Source: Aquilaria yunnanensis
Lineage: Eukaryota > Streptophyta > Magnoliopsida > Malvales > Thymelaeaceae
Assembly (NCBI GenBank): GCA_039654915.1
Contig: CM077593.1
Coordinates: 36,860,501-36,924,500 of the forward strand
Length of the DNA: 64,000 nucleotides
Direction: 5' to 3'
Positions 1 to 11,900 of this stretch are shown piece after piece; within the stretch, counting starts at the first letter, position 1; each line of letters begins with the position of its first letter. The translations under genes were made by a program, and so were the position numbers. Below the pieces are notes generated by a model, which saw only the letters and a list, made by a program, of their open reading frames with translations, searched no databases and had not been told where the DNA came from.

Positions 1-2
1 AA

Positions 3-1750
3 GCATTGGCAGATTTTATCGCCGAAATACCCACCACTGAGGAGAACCACCCAGATCCGAAAGAAGGTGAGCCAGAATGGACCTTGCATGTTGACGGAGC
101 CTCGGGGTCCGAACACCAGGGAGCTGGAATAGTTATCAGAGGACCCGAAGGCCTAGAGGTGATGAAGGCTATCAAGTTCAGCTTCAACGTCACCAATAAT
201 GTGGCTGAGTATGAAGCCCTCATAGCGGGATTACACTTGGCCAGAAAGATTGGCGTGAGAAACTTAAGGGCTCACAGCGATTCCCAGCTGGTAGTTCGGC
301 AGACGGCAGGAGATTATGGGGCGAAGGACCCAATCTTAGCAAAATACCACGAGCTGGTAACAAAACTCATCCAAGAGTTTGACGCCGTGCGGATCGAAAA
401 TGTACCCCGGCGGAATAACACTGAGGCAGATTGCTTAGCGAAGTCCAAAACATACACCGAGGTGCTAGACCATCCAAGCATCTCCGTGCTAAGCGTAACG
501 ACCTCGGGAACAGGGTGGAAGGACCCCATAAAGAGATACCTCGCAGAGAATGAGCTTCCCGAAGACGCCGGCAATGCTGCAAGACTGCGAAGACGCGCCG
601 GAAGATTCTTCCTGATTGGTGAAGAGTTATATCGGCAAGGATATGCAAATCCGCTGCAGAGATGTGTGGGCGAAGAGGATACTGAGATGGTCCTCGAAGA
701 AGTTCACGAAGGCATGTGCGGCTCGCACATTGGAACTGATGCCCTTGCAGCAGTGATACTCCGCCAAGGATACTTCTGACCTACCCTGAGAAAGGACGCA
801 AGGCAGTTCGTCCAGAAGTGCGGTAGTTGCCAGAGACATGCAAAAATCCAGAGGATACCCTCGGAAATAGTAACGTCGGCAGACTATCCTTGGCCCTTCG
901 CAGTCTGGGGTATAGACCTTATTGGGCCACTCCCCACAGCGCCCGGAGGCGTGAAATTCTGCGTGGTAGCAGTGGACTATTTCTCAAAGTGGGTAGAGGC
1001 AGAACCACTAGCAACTATCTCGGCAAAAGAAGTGCAGAAGTTCGTATGGAAGAACATCGTATGCAGATTTGGCATACCGAGGGTACTAGTAGCTGATAAT
1101 GGATCCCAGTTCATAGACAAAGGATTCCAGGAATTCATCAGCGACCTCGGAATAAAGATGCACTTCGCCCCAGTAGCTCACCCCCAAAGCAATGGGCAGG
1201 TGGAAGTATCAAACAGGACCATAAAAGATGGCCTGAAAAAGAGACTTGGGGAAGCCAAGGGGAAATGGCCAGGAGAACTCCAAAGTGTATTGTGGAGCTA
1301 CCGAACGACGCCACGAAGAGCCACAGGGGAAACTCCCTTCTCACTCGTCTTCGGAACAGAGGCCATTATCCCAATAGAGATAATTCAGCCTTCAATACGG
1401 GTGAAGTATTTGATGAAGGCGGAAACGACCTCGGTCTGAGAACTAAGCTCGACCTTGTGGCCGAACACAGAGAAATAGCCGAGCTGAGAAGAAAAGCTTT
1501 CCAGCAAAGAGTGGCCGCGGCTATCAACTTAAAAGCCAGGCCAAAAGAAATCAAAAAAGGAGACCTCGTTCTCCGAAAGGCCGACTTTGCACCCCGAAGG
1601 CCATCTCACGGAGTAGTTCGCGCAAATTGGGAAGGACCTTATCTGGTTCTCGCCGAAGTACGAAAAGGTGTGTACAAGCTTGGTGACGCCAAAGGCGTAG
1701 AATTGAAAAACACTTGGCATTCAGACGCCTTGAAAAAATTCTACGCCTAA
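3..1750 (+). pseudogene. Element A pol, RNase H and integrase (broken)
   Basis: The frame is open at the left window edge. RNase H comes first: acidic residues appear in HVDGAS, NVAEYEAL, AHSDSQL and TEADCLA, the expected D-E-D-D set. Integrase follows with its zinc-binding region (around nt 690-840) and a DDE core in AVDYFSKW, VADNGSQF and SNGQVEVSNR. The C-terminal part ends at TAA 1748-1750. There are two lesions. TGA at 777-779 stands where element B has TGG (Trp) in the zinc-binding region. About nt 1402 one base is missing relative to B, so the C-terminal part continues in another frame. The protein would have processed the RNA-DNA hybrid and integrated the cDNA; this copy cannot. Confidence 0.9.
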
Positions 1751-2518
1751 GGTTGAGCGGAAGAGATATATTGTACAAGAAATATTCTAAGTACAGAATG
1801 GTCTGGAGAAGAATGGTCTTGAGAAAAATTTTCAAGTATACCAAATTGTCCAAGACAGAATTCCGTGAAGGTGCTCGCCACGAAAAAAGCAGATATGACT
1901 TTCCGAACACCCTTGAGCGAACATGCTCGGGAAAAAGGAAAGCAAGAATCTCCCAAAAGTACACGCCAAAACAAAAGCAGATATGACTTTTCGAACACCC
2001 TTGAGCGAACATGCTCGGGAAAAAGGAAAGCAAGAATCTCGCAAAAGTACACGCCAAAACAAAAGCAGAGGTAATTTCCGAACACCCTTGAGCGAACGTG
2101 CTCGGGAAAAAGGGAAATGAGCAATCTCGTGAAAATTTTCCTAAGTCCCTTGAGCAAATATGCTCGGGACAATAGGAAGACAGAAAAATTTGGCTGAAGG
2201 TTTTCCAAAGTCCCTTGAGCGAACATGTTCGGGATAAAAGGGAACAAAAAGCCTGCAAAAGACTTAGCCAAATTTTTACAAACTTTCCAGAAAGTCTCTT
2301 GAGCGAGCACACTCGGGACAAAGGAAGGTAAAAAGTTTCTTTGGTTGCAGGTTTTCCGAAAGTCTCTTGAGCAAACGCGTTCGGGACAGTGGAAATGAAG
2401 AAACTTGCAAGAATGGACTTAGCCAAAAGATTGTTCATTAAGAGCAAACGCTGCCTTACAAAAGAAGTGCCCAAAGAAGGAGCACAAAGGAGAAAAATGA
2501 GAGGAGCCCTAAAGCAAA
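1751..2518. repeat. Convergent spacer with hairpin repeats (A)
   Basis: This 768-bp stretch separates the end of pol (+) from the end of the antisense gene (-). It holds about seven copies of a short inverted-repeat core of the form CCTTGAGC-6 nt-GCTCGGG, near 1910, 1998, 2086, 2150, 2212, 2297 and 2366. The first three lie in near-identical tandem units of about 88 bp; later ones have drifted. The arms GAGC/GCTC are extended by CC/GG, so each can fold into a short hairpin. Element B has the same motif three times in the equivalent spacer. A role in ending or separating the two convergent transcripts is inference. Confidence 0.75.
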
Positions 2519-4861
2519 CTAGGGAGAGCTGGGCGGACGAAGAGCAGGAAGCTTCAGATGCTCGACCTTGGACCACTGCCATCGAGGTCCCTCAGGAATA
2601 TTTAGGCCCTCCAGAAAAGAGAGGTCCAAATCTGGGAACCTCTGCAGGACTTGGTGCCGAACAAGGCAGAAGCCGTCCTGAAAGGCGACCTTGGCCATTT
2701 GATCAGAAGTATGTTTTTGAACGCCAAGGTCGTTGAGCTCGTCCCTCAGCTTAGCAATCTCCTCCTCCAGCTCGCTTATCCCCAGCGTCCCTTCGGACTC
2801 CTTCTTCAGAGCCTCGACCTCGGCTCGGAGAGCATTGTTCTCATCCGTCAACGTCGCCGCAAGACTGTCAGAAACAGCCTTGTCCTTGACAAGATCTCCG
2901 TTGGCGGCGAGCAGCCCCTTTACTTGGTCACCGAGGTCGGCAATCTTCCGGGAGGAGTCCTTTTCAAGTTCTTCTCTCTTCTTTGAGAACTCCTCCCGAA
3001 TGGCGGCGATTTGCTGAGAACAATCCGCTGTCAACTGCTGGTTGCTGGCGACGGCCTTCGCAAGCGAAGCCTTCGCTTCACTGAGTTCCCACGAAGTCGC
3101 ATCCTTGAAGGCAGCCTCTCTGGCCACCCGAACTCGGAGGTAACCAGCGTACTCCAGCAGCTACGGCAAGGCAAAAGTCCAGGTTAGTACAAGTCTAAAC
3201 ACTTAGAAAATTGAGGAAAAAGAGTGTAAAGACTATACCTGAGCAGCATGCTCGGTGACTTTTGTGGCGAGGGTATTATCCCTCGGGTGAGCCGCCGCAA
3301 TGGCCCGGAAGGAGGCGTCAGTGGTCATCCCCTTCCAAATCTCCTTTGTCATTTTTGGACAATCGTCGGAGAACAAATTCATATCCTCCGTGATTGTCCA
3401 AAAGGGCTCCGAGGGGATCTTCCCCTCAGGGATTTTGGCATCGCGAAGGGCTCGTTTCCTCTCATGAATGGCCCTCCAGCCAGCAGTAAGAGGCTCCTCT
3501 GAAAGTGAGAAGGAAGTTAGGAGTAGAAGAAAAATTCGCGAAAAGTAAAGGAGCTGAACTTCGGCTGAAGGCATACCTGGAGGAACCTCGGAGACAGTGT
3601 CCTCGGGATCCTCGGGCCCCTCAGAAGAAAGACCCCTTACCCTTCTGCCGGTACCGCTCCTCGGCAGTAGGTACTTCTACCACTACAGTGTTTTTGGGGG
3701 CCTCGAGGTCGAGAGGAGGCACCTCGGCGGAAGTAGCGGGGACCTCGGCCGGTGGAATTTCAACAAGACCAGCCTCTTCGCCAGCTTCTTCTCCTGAAAG
3801 CTCTGGCTGAGGAGGCTGGACAGCCTTCCTAGCTCGCTTCGCCGAGGGCCCCGCCCCTGTCGTCTTCCTTCTTCGGGAAGCCGCCTTCTTTGTCTGCTCC
3901 CCCTTCTCCACTTGGCCAGAAAAGAGGGCCTTGTAGTAGGCAGCAGCCCCATCGCCCATCTCTGAAAAAGAGAAGAAATATCAGCGTAAGTCCGAGGAAA
4001 AAATATAAAGGGGTGGAAGATTACTCACTTTCGGCAAAAGATTCGAAAGAAGTCTCCCCCTTAAGGAGCTTGACCTGCCAGGAGTCCTTCCCGGCGATGG
4101 CGGGAGAGGGCATATTGAGGTCAGTCACGTGCTCCTTAACCACTTTCAGCTCCCGAAGGACTTCTTCGGTCATCAACCTCCAGTTGATAGGAAAGGGGTA
4201 AAGAGCACGAGGAGAGACCTCGGGAGCCTAGTCAGTGACTGCCCGAATGCGGGCGTCGAAATCCGCGAACACGGAAGCCAACGGTGGGGTCAGCAGCATC
4301 CTCGGATCAACGACGTCTGCGTTCAGCACTCCCTGAGCCCATCTGGTCGGGACACCAGACCAGTTCTTATCCACCTTCAGGAAAAAGAACTTAGGCTGCC
4401 ACCCCCGCCAGCTATCCTTCGTGTCGAAGGTGAAGGTGAATTTTTTGCTCCCGGATCCCCGAGGCAGCAGGAAATAGAAGCCACCCTTCGGGACCACGTA
4501 GAGCTTGTAGTACTGCATGAAAATGATGAAGTATCCCGAACACGCCACACATGCAGAGGTAGGCGTTAAAATAGCAGTACGCGTTCGGGGGAAGCTGGTT
4601 CACAGCAATGCCATGGAATTGGCAGAACTCGCAAACCACCTTCGGGGGAGGATACCGAAGTCCGGCCTTCAGTTGGGCTCGGAAGACGGTAACCTCGTCG
4701 CCGCGGTTTGAAAAAGCAAAATGGCTAGAACGAGGCAGCCTGGCCACAGCGTAAGAGGGAAGAAAGAATTTTTTCTTCCACCTCTCTAGTTTTTCGGGGG
4801 TGGTACAGCAAGTATGGGCCAGAAAAGGTTTCCAGCTCTCGGGAACAGGCATCGTAGACAT
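2519..4861 (-). pseudogene. Antisense spliced gene of element A (Transposase_28-like, coiled coil)
   Basis: Four exons on the minus strand: 4861-4029, 3961-3577, 3498-3239 and 3160-2519. Introns of 67, 78 and 78 nt run from GT to AG and match those of element B. Exon 1 resembles the plant 'putative gypsy type transposon' family (Pfam Transposase_28), with the conserved block AGLRYPPP...FCQFHGIAVNQLPPN. Exon 2 is basic (SRRRK, KRARK) then acidic and Pro-rich. Exon 4 is a long coiled coil ending with GFCLVRHQVLQRFPDLDL. Start ATG 4861-4859 (or 4852-4850) was chosen by alignment with B. Lesions: an 8-nt deletion in exon 1 near 4530, TAG at 4231-4229 where B has Trp, and a frameshift near the end of exon 2. 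The splice sites survive although the frame does not. Function is unknown; a gag-like or regulatory role is only a guess. Confidence 0.8.
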
Positions 4862-5147
4862 GAAAAAGAGTTTGAGATGGAAAAGAAAATAGTTTCCAGA
4901 AAAAACTCAGAAGACGAGTTTGGAAAAAACAACAGTTTTCCAGAAAAACTCAGAAAAACAGAGGAATCAGAGTACTCTGGAAATCAAAACCCACCAAAAG
5001 ATTTGCCTGAGGACGCCGTCGTGAAAGTTGGTAGGAAAAGCTCTGATTAAAGAAGCTCCACCACAGAAAGCGAGATAAAACGCAAGAACAGAGGGCAAAG
5101 CAGAGAGAGAGCAGAAAAACAGTAAGTGGGACTTATGATGGAATGGG

Positions 5148-5157
5148 CTATTTATAG
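5148..5157 (-). promoter_or_regulatory. TATA box of antisense gene (A)
   Basis: On the minus strand this reads CTATAAATAG inside GGCCTATAAATAGCCCATTC. It is about 290 bp upstream of the antisense gene's ATG. The same motif with the same flanks precedes the equivalent gene in element B at 25085, about 265 bp upstream of its ATG. The surrounding sequence has diverged more, which suggests a real promoter. Confidence 0.7.
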
Positions 5158-5687
5158 GCCAAAGGTGGGTAGCCGAAAAGAGATCATAAGTACCCATTGG
5201 AGGCGAACCGTCGCCGTAACTGCCCACTGCACCCGAAAAGGCGCGCCCTCTGTAAATGACGCGTCTCTCTTCCAATGGCAAGAAGTCGCGTGTCAACCGC
5301 TGCGTAGAAATAGGGGACACACCTCCCCAAACGTCCCTGGAAAACCGGGACACACCTCCTGAGTGGGACACGTCGTTTGACATCCCTGAAAAGTGGAGAC
5401 GCGCCGCTCAGTCTGACACGCTTGGCCATCAGACCTGCAGTAATAAAAAGCGGGCCACCTCGAGGACACCGAGAGACAGGCTATGGCTGAACAGCCCATG
5501 ACTTTTGGGCAAGAGGTGTATCTTCGGTACAGGCTTTGCCTCGGAGACACCAAAGAATAGGCCAAGGCCGAACAGCCCAGACCCTCGGGCAAAAGGTGCG
5601 ACCTCGGAACAGGTTATGCTTCCCAACAAGACTCCCAACAATAACCTCGGAAAGAGATGCAAACCGAAGTCTTCACTTTGGCTTTCC

Positions 5688-5700
5688 AGAGGGGGGCATG
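5688..5700 (+). other. Polypurine tract of element A
   Basis: AGAGGGGGGCATG lies directly before the TGATAGCC start of the LTR. It is the expected plus-strand primer site; element B has GAAGGGGGGCATG at the matching place. Confidence 0.85.
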
Positions 5701-6567
5701 TGATAGCCAAACGCTATCGCCTCAATCTGGCCGAACACCCTGCCACAACAATGGCCAGAAGAACTGGCGCTTCCCGGGAACAGGTGGAATCATGCACCTC
5801 GGGAGATAGCCGGAGAGCTCCGAGCCTCGGCACGCTAGTAAAACTTGAGGACTCTATTCGCCCCCCAAGGTTGTGAACAGCGCGCCTTCGGAAAAGTGGC
5901 ACCAGACATTGGTGCCCGAACATGATATCCCCGAAGGTGGAACCCCCTGGAACTGGGAACCCCCGAACTGAGGGTATGCTTCCCGAAGAGGCTCTGTCCG
6001 AACTAGAGGACGACCTCGCCCAGGGACTTCGGGAGTACGACAGGCGCATTTAAGGAAGCATTTAAGGAAGCCTCTGACACGTCCCACCACAGACGTAAGA
6101 AGTCACCCTGACGCGCAGACGCCATCAGAATCACATCATGGCCCGTCTCAGCACAAGGCTCGAGGCGAGCTGGTTACCAACTATCTGTCCCCTATGCCCA
6201 GAAGTTCAGGAGCATCCGACCGCACACGTGTCATGATCTGAACGGGCTAGGTATTCCTATATATACAGGAAATAAATACTTGACAGGAGGTTGGTAGGCC
6301 GAAGATACAGCTCCAACACTCTGAGAAAATACCAGGCGAGACTTTTCTGCCTTTCTCTTTGAGCTAGTGACTTTCTCCTTTTTCCGGCCACCACTGACTT
6401 GGGCGTCGGAGGCTCCCCCCCCGGAAAAACACTCCGGGGGCCTCCTAACCCTGTTTTCCAGCTTTTCAGGTACTCTCCTTGGGGCGATCCACCTTCCAGG
6501 CGTTCTTCCTCCTAGAAGTCTCTTCAACAGTCATCATGACTCACAACGATGAGGCCCCTGGCCATCA
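5701..6567 (+). repeat. 3' LTR of element A (867 bp)
   Basis: Starts TGATAGCC after the polypurine tract and ends GGCCATCA. It is alignable with the 858-bp LTRs of element B (same first bases, matching final 70 bp) but clearly diverged. A TATA-like TATATATAC lies near 6259. The next base, 6568, is the middle of a copia LTR. Confidence 0.88.
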
Positions 6568-7353
6568 GGTCTACTCGGTAATCAAGAAACCAAAGATTGG
6601 GCTATACGAGAGTGACACATTCCATGTCTCGTGCTTAGTCTTGATATCTTGGACAAAGGGACAATGGCATATATCGGTGATGATCATAAAGGTTTAGTCG
6701 AATCATCAACAATCTTGTCACTTGGGTAGCAATGATGTGTTACTACACACCGCTCATTGCTTATGATCATAAATTTGATTTATGATCATTGCCAACGTGA
6801 TAAGAGCCTATTGGGTTGCACACATAGAGCTATTTGGATCATTAGAATGCATGGGCTAATAATTTGGGTTTTGGTTTCACAATAATTTCGTATTAATAAT
6901 GGGCCCAATAGTTGAGCCATTATTAAGCCTGAAATTAAAGCCTAGTTGGATTAGGGCTTTGAAACCTATTAGGCCTGGAAGTTGAGTCTCACTATAAATA
7001 CAACTTCTAGTGAGAAATTCGTAGGTCTCCTTGCCCTAGCCTCTCAAAAGGACAGCCGCACTCTTCTCTTACAATTCCTTGGAGGACGCAAGCTAGCACT
7101 GTGAGCGCAAGAGAAACGCATCTGGCGGGACATGGTGGAAGTGTGGTGATCCCGAGAGGCTCGTGTGGATACCATAGAGAGCCTGAACACGTCAACTATT
7201 CAGGTTTTGTGATTCGACTCTACAGTTGAGTGAGAGATCTCAACCGAAAATTAGGTACGAAAATTTTCAAACACCCGGTTTACCCCGTTTCACTTGGATC
7301 CTGGAGGGTTTCGGTTAAATTCCACTGCGCTGTTTGGCTCTCGAAACCCAACA
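6568..7353 (+). repeat. Copia 5' LTR, 3' portion only (786 bp)
   Basis: Matches 13501-14286 of the 3' LTR base for base in length and ends CCCAACA. It contains the TATA box TATAAATA at 6993-7000. The U3 start is missing because element A was inserted here. Confidence 0.92.
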
Positions 7354-7354
7354 G

Positions 7355-7366
7355 TGGTATCAGAGC
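7355..7366 (+). other. Copia primer binding site (tRNA-iMet)
   Basis: TGGTATCAGAGC follows the LTR end after one base. This is the standard plant site complementary to the 3' end of initiator tRNA-Met. Confidence 0.95.
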
Positions 7367-8907
7367 TACTGGTGAAACCCTAAATCGGGATTGATGTTGA
7401 ATCGCATGATGTTATGTGTTCGGTTTCTTTTCTGCCATGATTAATTAGATTGATTCATGATGCATGAAACCGGAACTCATAATGAACATATGACGTATAT
7501 GTAGAAACGACACTAATTGGTTAATGAGATTAACCTAAAATTGAATGGTATGAGATACCTATATGGAGTAGGATTCTTGCAATAGTTGCAAAAATCGTAG
7601 CTTGGTTCGGATTCGGCCTATTCGGGCACCGAAAGTAAGGTATTTTTGGTGGCTCGAATGGAGGAGTCTCGAGTGCCTACTTGCTTGAAATAGAAGATTT
7701 CGAGCTAAGCAATTGTAAGACAATTTTTTGTGCCGGGGGGCACTGCCCCTCATGCCCCCCTGCAAGGGCAGCTCCCCTTGACCCCATCCGCTGACCGGTC
7801 AGTCGAACCATTGCCCGCTGACCGGCCAACGAGACCGCCGTATGCGAAGCACCACATAAATAAAAAAACTGGTTAATCAACGTGCGAAAATTGGCATGCA
7901 TCTTTGTTGAATGAGATTTGACATGATATGCTGATTGGTGTTTAAAGCATGGTGCATGGTTCTAGCCCTTGATTGGTTGTACTTGTAAATACGGCCTGCG
8001 AGTCGTGCCTTTTCTTATCACTCTCATTATACATTCTCTTCTCACCTTATTCCCCTCGAATGTAACTTGAGGTTTCTATTATTGATGTAATGGTGCATTA
8101 TGGGATCATCCAAGGTGATATGTCCAAGGATCATCCAAGGTGGTATGTCAAAGGAGGTGACAACAAAAGGGCAGCCAAGAATGGAAGAGAAGGAGCTTGT
8201 GAAGACTCTTTTCTTTTCTTAGGCTTTTATGATATTCTCATTGGCTTGAGAATATCGCATAGTTTGGGCTATAACCATATCACGTTTACTTTCTTGAACG
8301 CATGAGATGCATGTTTTATATTTGTATGTGATGCATGTATAAGACAACCAGAGATAACAAATTGGTGAGATCAAACGAAAAATCCCTCAAACAAATATTA
8401 AGTCATCAAATGTGATGCCTTCCAAATGTTGGCACTCGTCAAGACTTTGATCAACATTAGGTGGGTTTACCAAAGCAAAGCACCTATGTTCATCTTGGTA
8501 AGGCACGATGGGATAATAGTGATATCCAAATTGCTAGCTTTGGGTCCGACTTAACTAAGTCATCCTAATAGGATTAGGGACTTAGAGGCATAGAGTTGGG
8601 CTTAAGCTCATGGGATGAGCATGGACAAGTGTTGTTCACCCAACTATCCAAGAGTTGCATAAGATGCAATTGGCAAGGAGTTGCCTACCTAAATAGCTGT
8701 AACTTGAGAGAAAAGCCAAAGCTGACTCAGGTTGTTGTCAAATATGGATCTTGGCCCACTAGAATACCTTAGCGCCGAGGTGTTTCAAAATAATATCAAG
8801 GGTTATTATTTTGAGGAAAATAGTGGGAGTATCGTTTAATAAAAGTCCTTATTAAATGAATTAAAATACATGACTCTTACACTGCATATTTACTGTTGTA
8901 GATAACC
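7367..8907 (+). other. Copia untranslated leader
   Basis: About 1.5 kb between primer site and gag ATG with no convincing coding sequence. A GC-rich patch near 7735-7840 contains CTGACCGGTCAG, a perfect 12-bp palindrome, with a second CTGACCGGCC nearby. The rest is AT-rich and shows no family resemblance I can name. Confidence 0.6.
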
Positions 8908-11900
8908 ATGGCACAAAACACATCGACACTTTCGTTGCGATCGATCCTTGAGAAGGAAAAACTGAATGGGACCAACTTTCTCAAATGGTACCGAAACTTG
9001 AGGATAGTCCTCAAGCAAGAGAGAAAGGCCTATGTCCTAGAGCAGCCCATTCTGAATGAGCCTGCTGCCACTGCTCCAAAAGCTGAAAGGGATGCTCACA
9101 AGAGGCATTCTGATGATGCTTTGGATGTTGCATGCCTCATGCTTATTACCATGGAATCTGAGCTTCAGAAGCAACATGAGAACATGGGGGCATTCGATAT
9201 GATCGAACATCTCAAAATGCTTTTCCAAGAGCAAGCTAGGCATGAGAGGTTTGAGACCTCTAAGGCATTGTTTCAGTGCAAGATGTTTGAGGGAAGTCCT
9301 GTGGGTTCTCATGTGCTCAAGATGATTGGGTACATTGAGAATCTTGAGAATTTGGGATCTGCTCTTCAGAAAGAGTTGGCTATTGATGTAGTCTTGCAAT
9401 CGTTGCCTCAAAGCTACAGTCAGTTCGTCATGAACTATAACATGAACGACCTAGACAAGTCCCTCCCTAAATTGCTCAACATGTTGAGAACTGCTGAGCA
9501 AAACCTTAAGAAGGCTAAGCCCATTTTGATGGTTCAAAAGGGCAAGGGAAAGGGAAAAGCCAACAAGAAGAAGGATAAAGCTAATGGAAAGTCTAATGCT
9601 AATTCTTCTTCAGCTGCATTGAAACCAAAGGGTGGTGTTGCAAAGGAAGGGGAGTGCTTCCATTGTAAGCAACCTGGACACTGGAAGCACAACTGCAAGC
9701 TTTATCTTGAAGAACTTGCTAAGGAAAAGGGAAGTAAGACTTCCACTTCAGGTATTCTTGTTATAGAGGCTAACTTTTCTACTTCTTCGTCTTGATTATT
9801 GGATACTGGATGCGGATCTCACATTTGTGCAAATGTGCAGGATCTAAATAGAAGTAGAAGATTGGCCCGAGGTAAAGTGGACCTACGTGTTGGAAATGGA
9901 GCAAGGGTTGCTGCCTTAGCCGTAGGGACTTATGTTCTCACTTTACCTAGTGGATTAGTTTTAGAATTAGACAACTGCTACTTTGTGCCTACTATTAGTA
10001 GAAATTTGATTTCTGTTTCTTGTTTGGACAAGAAAGGTTTTTCATTTATAATCAAGGACAAATGTTGTTCTATTTATTTGAATGAAATCTTTTATGGTAG
10101 TGCTCAACTTAGCAATGGGTTGTATGTTCTAGACCTCGAAGATCCAATCTATAATGTGAATACCAAGAAGGTCAGATTAAATGATTCGAACCCGACCTAT
10201 CTCTGGCACTGTCGCTTGGGCCATGTAAATGAGACCCACATATCCAAGCTCCATAAGGATGGACTCTTGGACTCATTTGATTTTGAATCATATGAGACAT
10301 GTGAGTCATGTTTGTTGGGCAAGATGACCAAAGCCCCATTCACAGGGCAAAGTGAAAGGGCTAATGACTTACTAGGACTCATACATAGTGATGTATGTGG
10401 CCCTATGTCTACACAAGCTAGAGGAGGTTTCCAATACTTCATTACTTTCACTGATGACTTCAGCAGATATGGCTATGTGTATCTCATGAGACATAAGTCA
10501 GAATCCTTTGAAAAGTTCAAAGAATTCAAGAATGAAGTAGAGAATCAACTCGGGAAGAGTATTAAAGTGCTTCGATCAGATCGAGGTGGAGAGTACTTGG
10601 ATTGAGAATTCCTTGACTATCTGAAGGAGTGTGGTATAGTATCACAACTCACTCCACCAGGTACACCTCAATGGAATGGTGTATCTGAAAGGAGAAATCA
10701 AACTCTGTTAGACATGGTTCGCTCTATGATGAGTCAAGCTGACCTTCCAAACTCCTTTTGGGGACATGCTCTAGAGACAGCTGCTTTTACACTAAACCGA
10801 GTTCCATCTAAATCAGTTCAAAAGACACCATATGAGATATAGAGTGGGAGGCGTCCCAATTTGTCTTTTATGAAGATTTGGGGCTGTGACGCTTATGTGA
10901 AACGTCAATCCTCTGACAAACTAGGGCCCAAATCTCAAAAATGCCTTTTTGTTGGGTATCCCAAAGAAACAAAGGGTTACTATTTCTACAATCCTTCTGA
11001 GCAAAAAGTATTTGTTGCTCGAACTGGTGTCATTTTGGAGAAAGAGTTTATCTCTAAAGGAACTAGTAGGAGGAAAGTAGAACTTGAAGAAATTCAAGAA
11101 CAACAAGGAGACATCGAACCTGAAATGGAACCTGAACAGACACCGCAAGATGTTGTTCAAGAGTCTGTTCCTGTAGCACAGAGCCCACGTAGGACTGCTA
11201 GGATTCAGCGTGAGCCCGACAGATATGGATTTCTTGTGACTCACACCGGTGATGTGATGCTCATGGATCAGGATGAGCCCACAACTTACCAGCAAGCTAT
11301 GACGGGGCCTGACTCTGAGAAGTGGCTAGTGGCCATGAAATCCGAGATGGAATCCATGTATGAAAACCAAGTATGGACTTTGGTTGACCCACTTGAAGGG
11401 GTAAAACCCATAGGGTGCAAATGGGTTTTCAAGAAGAAAACTGACATGGATGGTAATGTGATTACCTTTAAGGGACGATTGGTTGCAAAATGTTTCAAGC
11501 AAATTCATGGTATTGACTATGATGAAACTTTTTCACCAGTTGCTATGCTTAAATCCATCCGAATTTTGTTTGTTATTGCTGCACACTATGATTATGAGAT
11601 ATGGCAAATGGATGTCAAAACTGCATTCCTAAATGGAAAGCTACTTGAGGATGTGTACATGACATAACCTGAGGGTTTTGTCACTCTTGAGAATGCCAAT
11701 AAAGTGTGGAAATTGCAAAGGTCCATTTATGAACTGAAGCAAGCTTCTCGAAGTTGGAATCTTCGTTTTGATGATGCAATCAAAGAGTTTGGTTTTATCA
11801 AAAATGAAGATGAACCTTGTGTCTACAAGAAGGTTAGTGGGAGCGCTATTGTTTTCTTGGTGTTGTATGTAGATGACATACTACTCATCGGGAATGACAT

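Larger units (their letters stand above)
1..6567 (+). mobile_element. Element A: Ty3/gypsy, Tat lineage, 3' part
   Basis: This is the 3' portion of an LTR retrotransposon; its 5' LTR, gag, protease and reverse transcriptase lie left of the window. Order seen: RNase H and integrase (3-1750), hairpin-repeat spacer, antisense spliced gene (2519-4861), antisense promoter, polypurine tract (5688-5700) and 3' LTR (5701-6567). The same order occurs in element B (23797-36005), a diverged sister. Extra ORFs, including antisense ones, between integrase and 3' LTR are known from the Tat lineage. The element ends at 6567 directly against a copia LTR cut mid-way, so A was inserted into that LTR. A premature stop and two or more frameshifts make this copy non-coding for its own enzymes. 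Confidence 0.88.

Noticed and set aside
7007..7195. 62-codon frame conserved in four copia LTRs
   Set aside because: Conservation follows from LTR homology; it lies at the LTR transcript start region and its residues show no domain.
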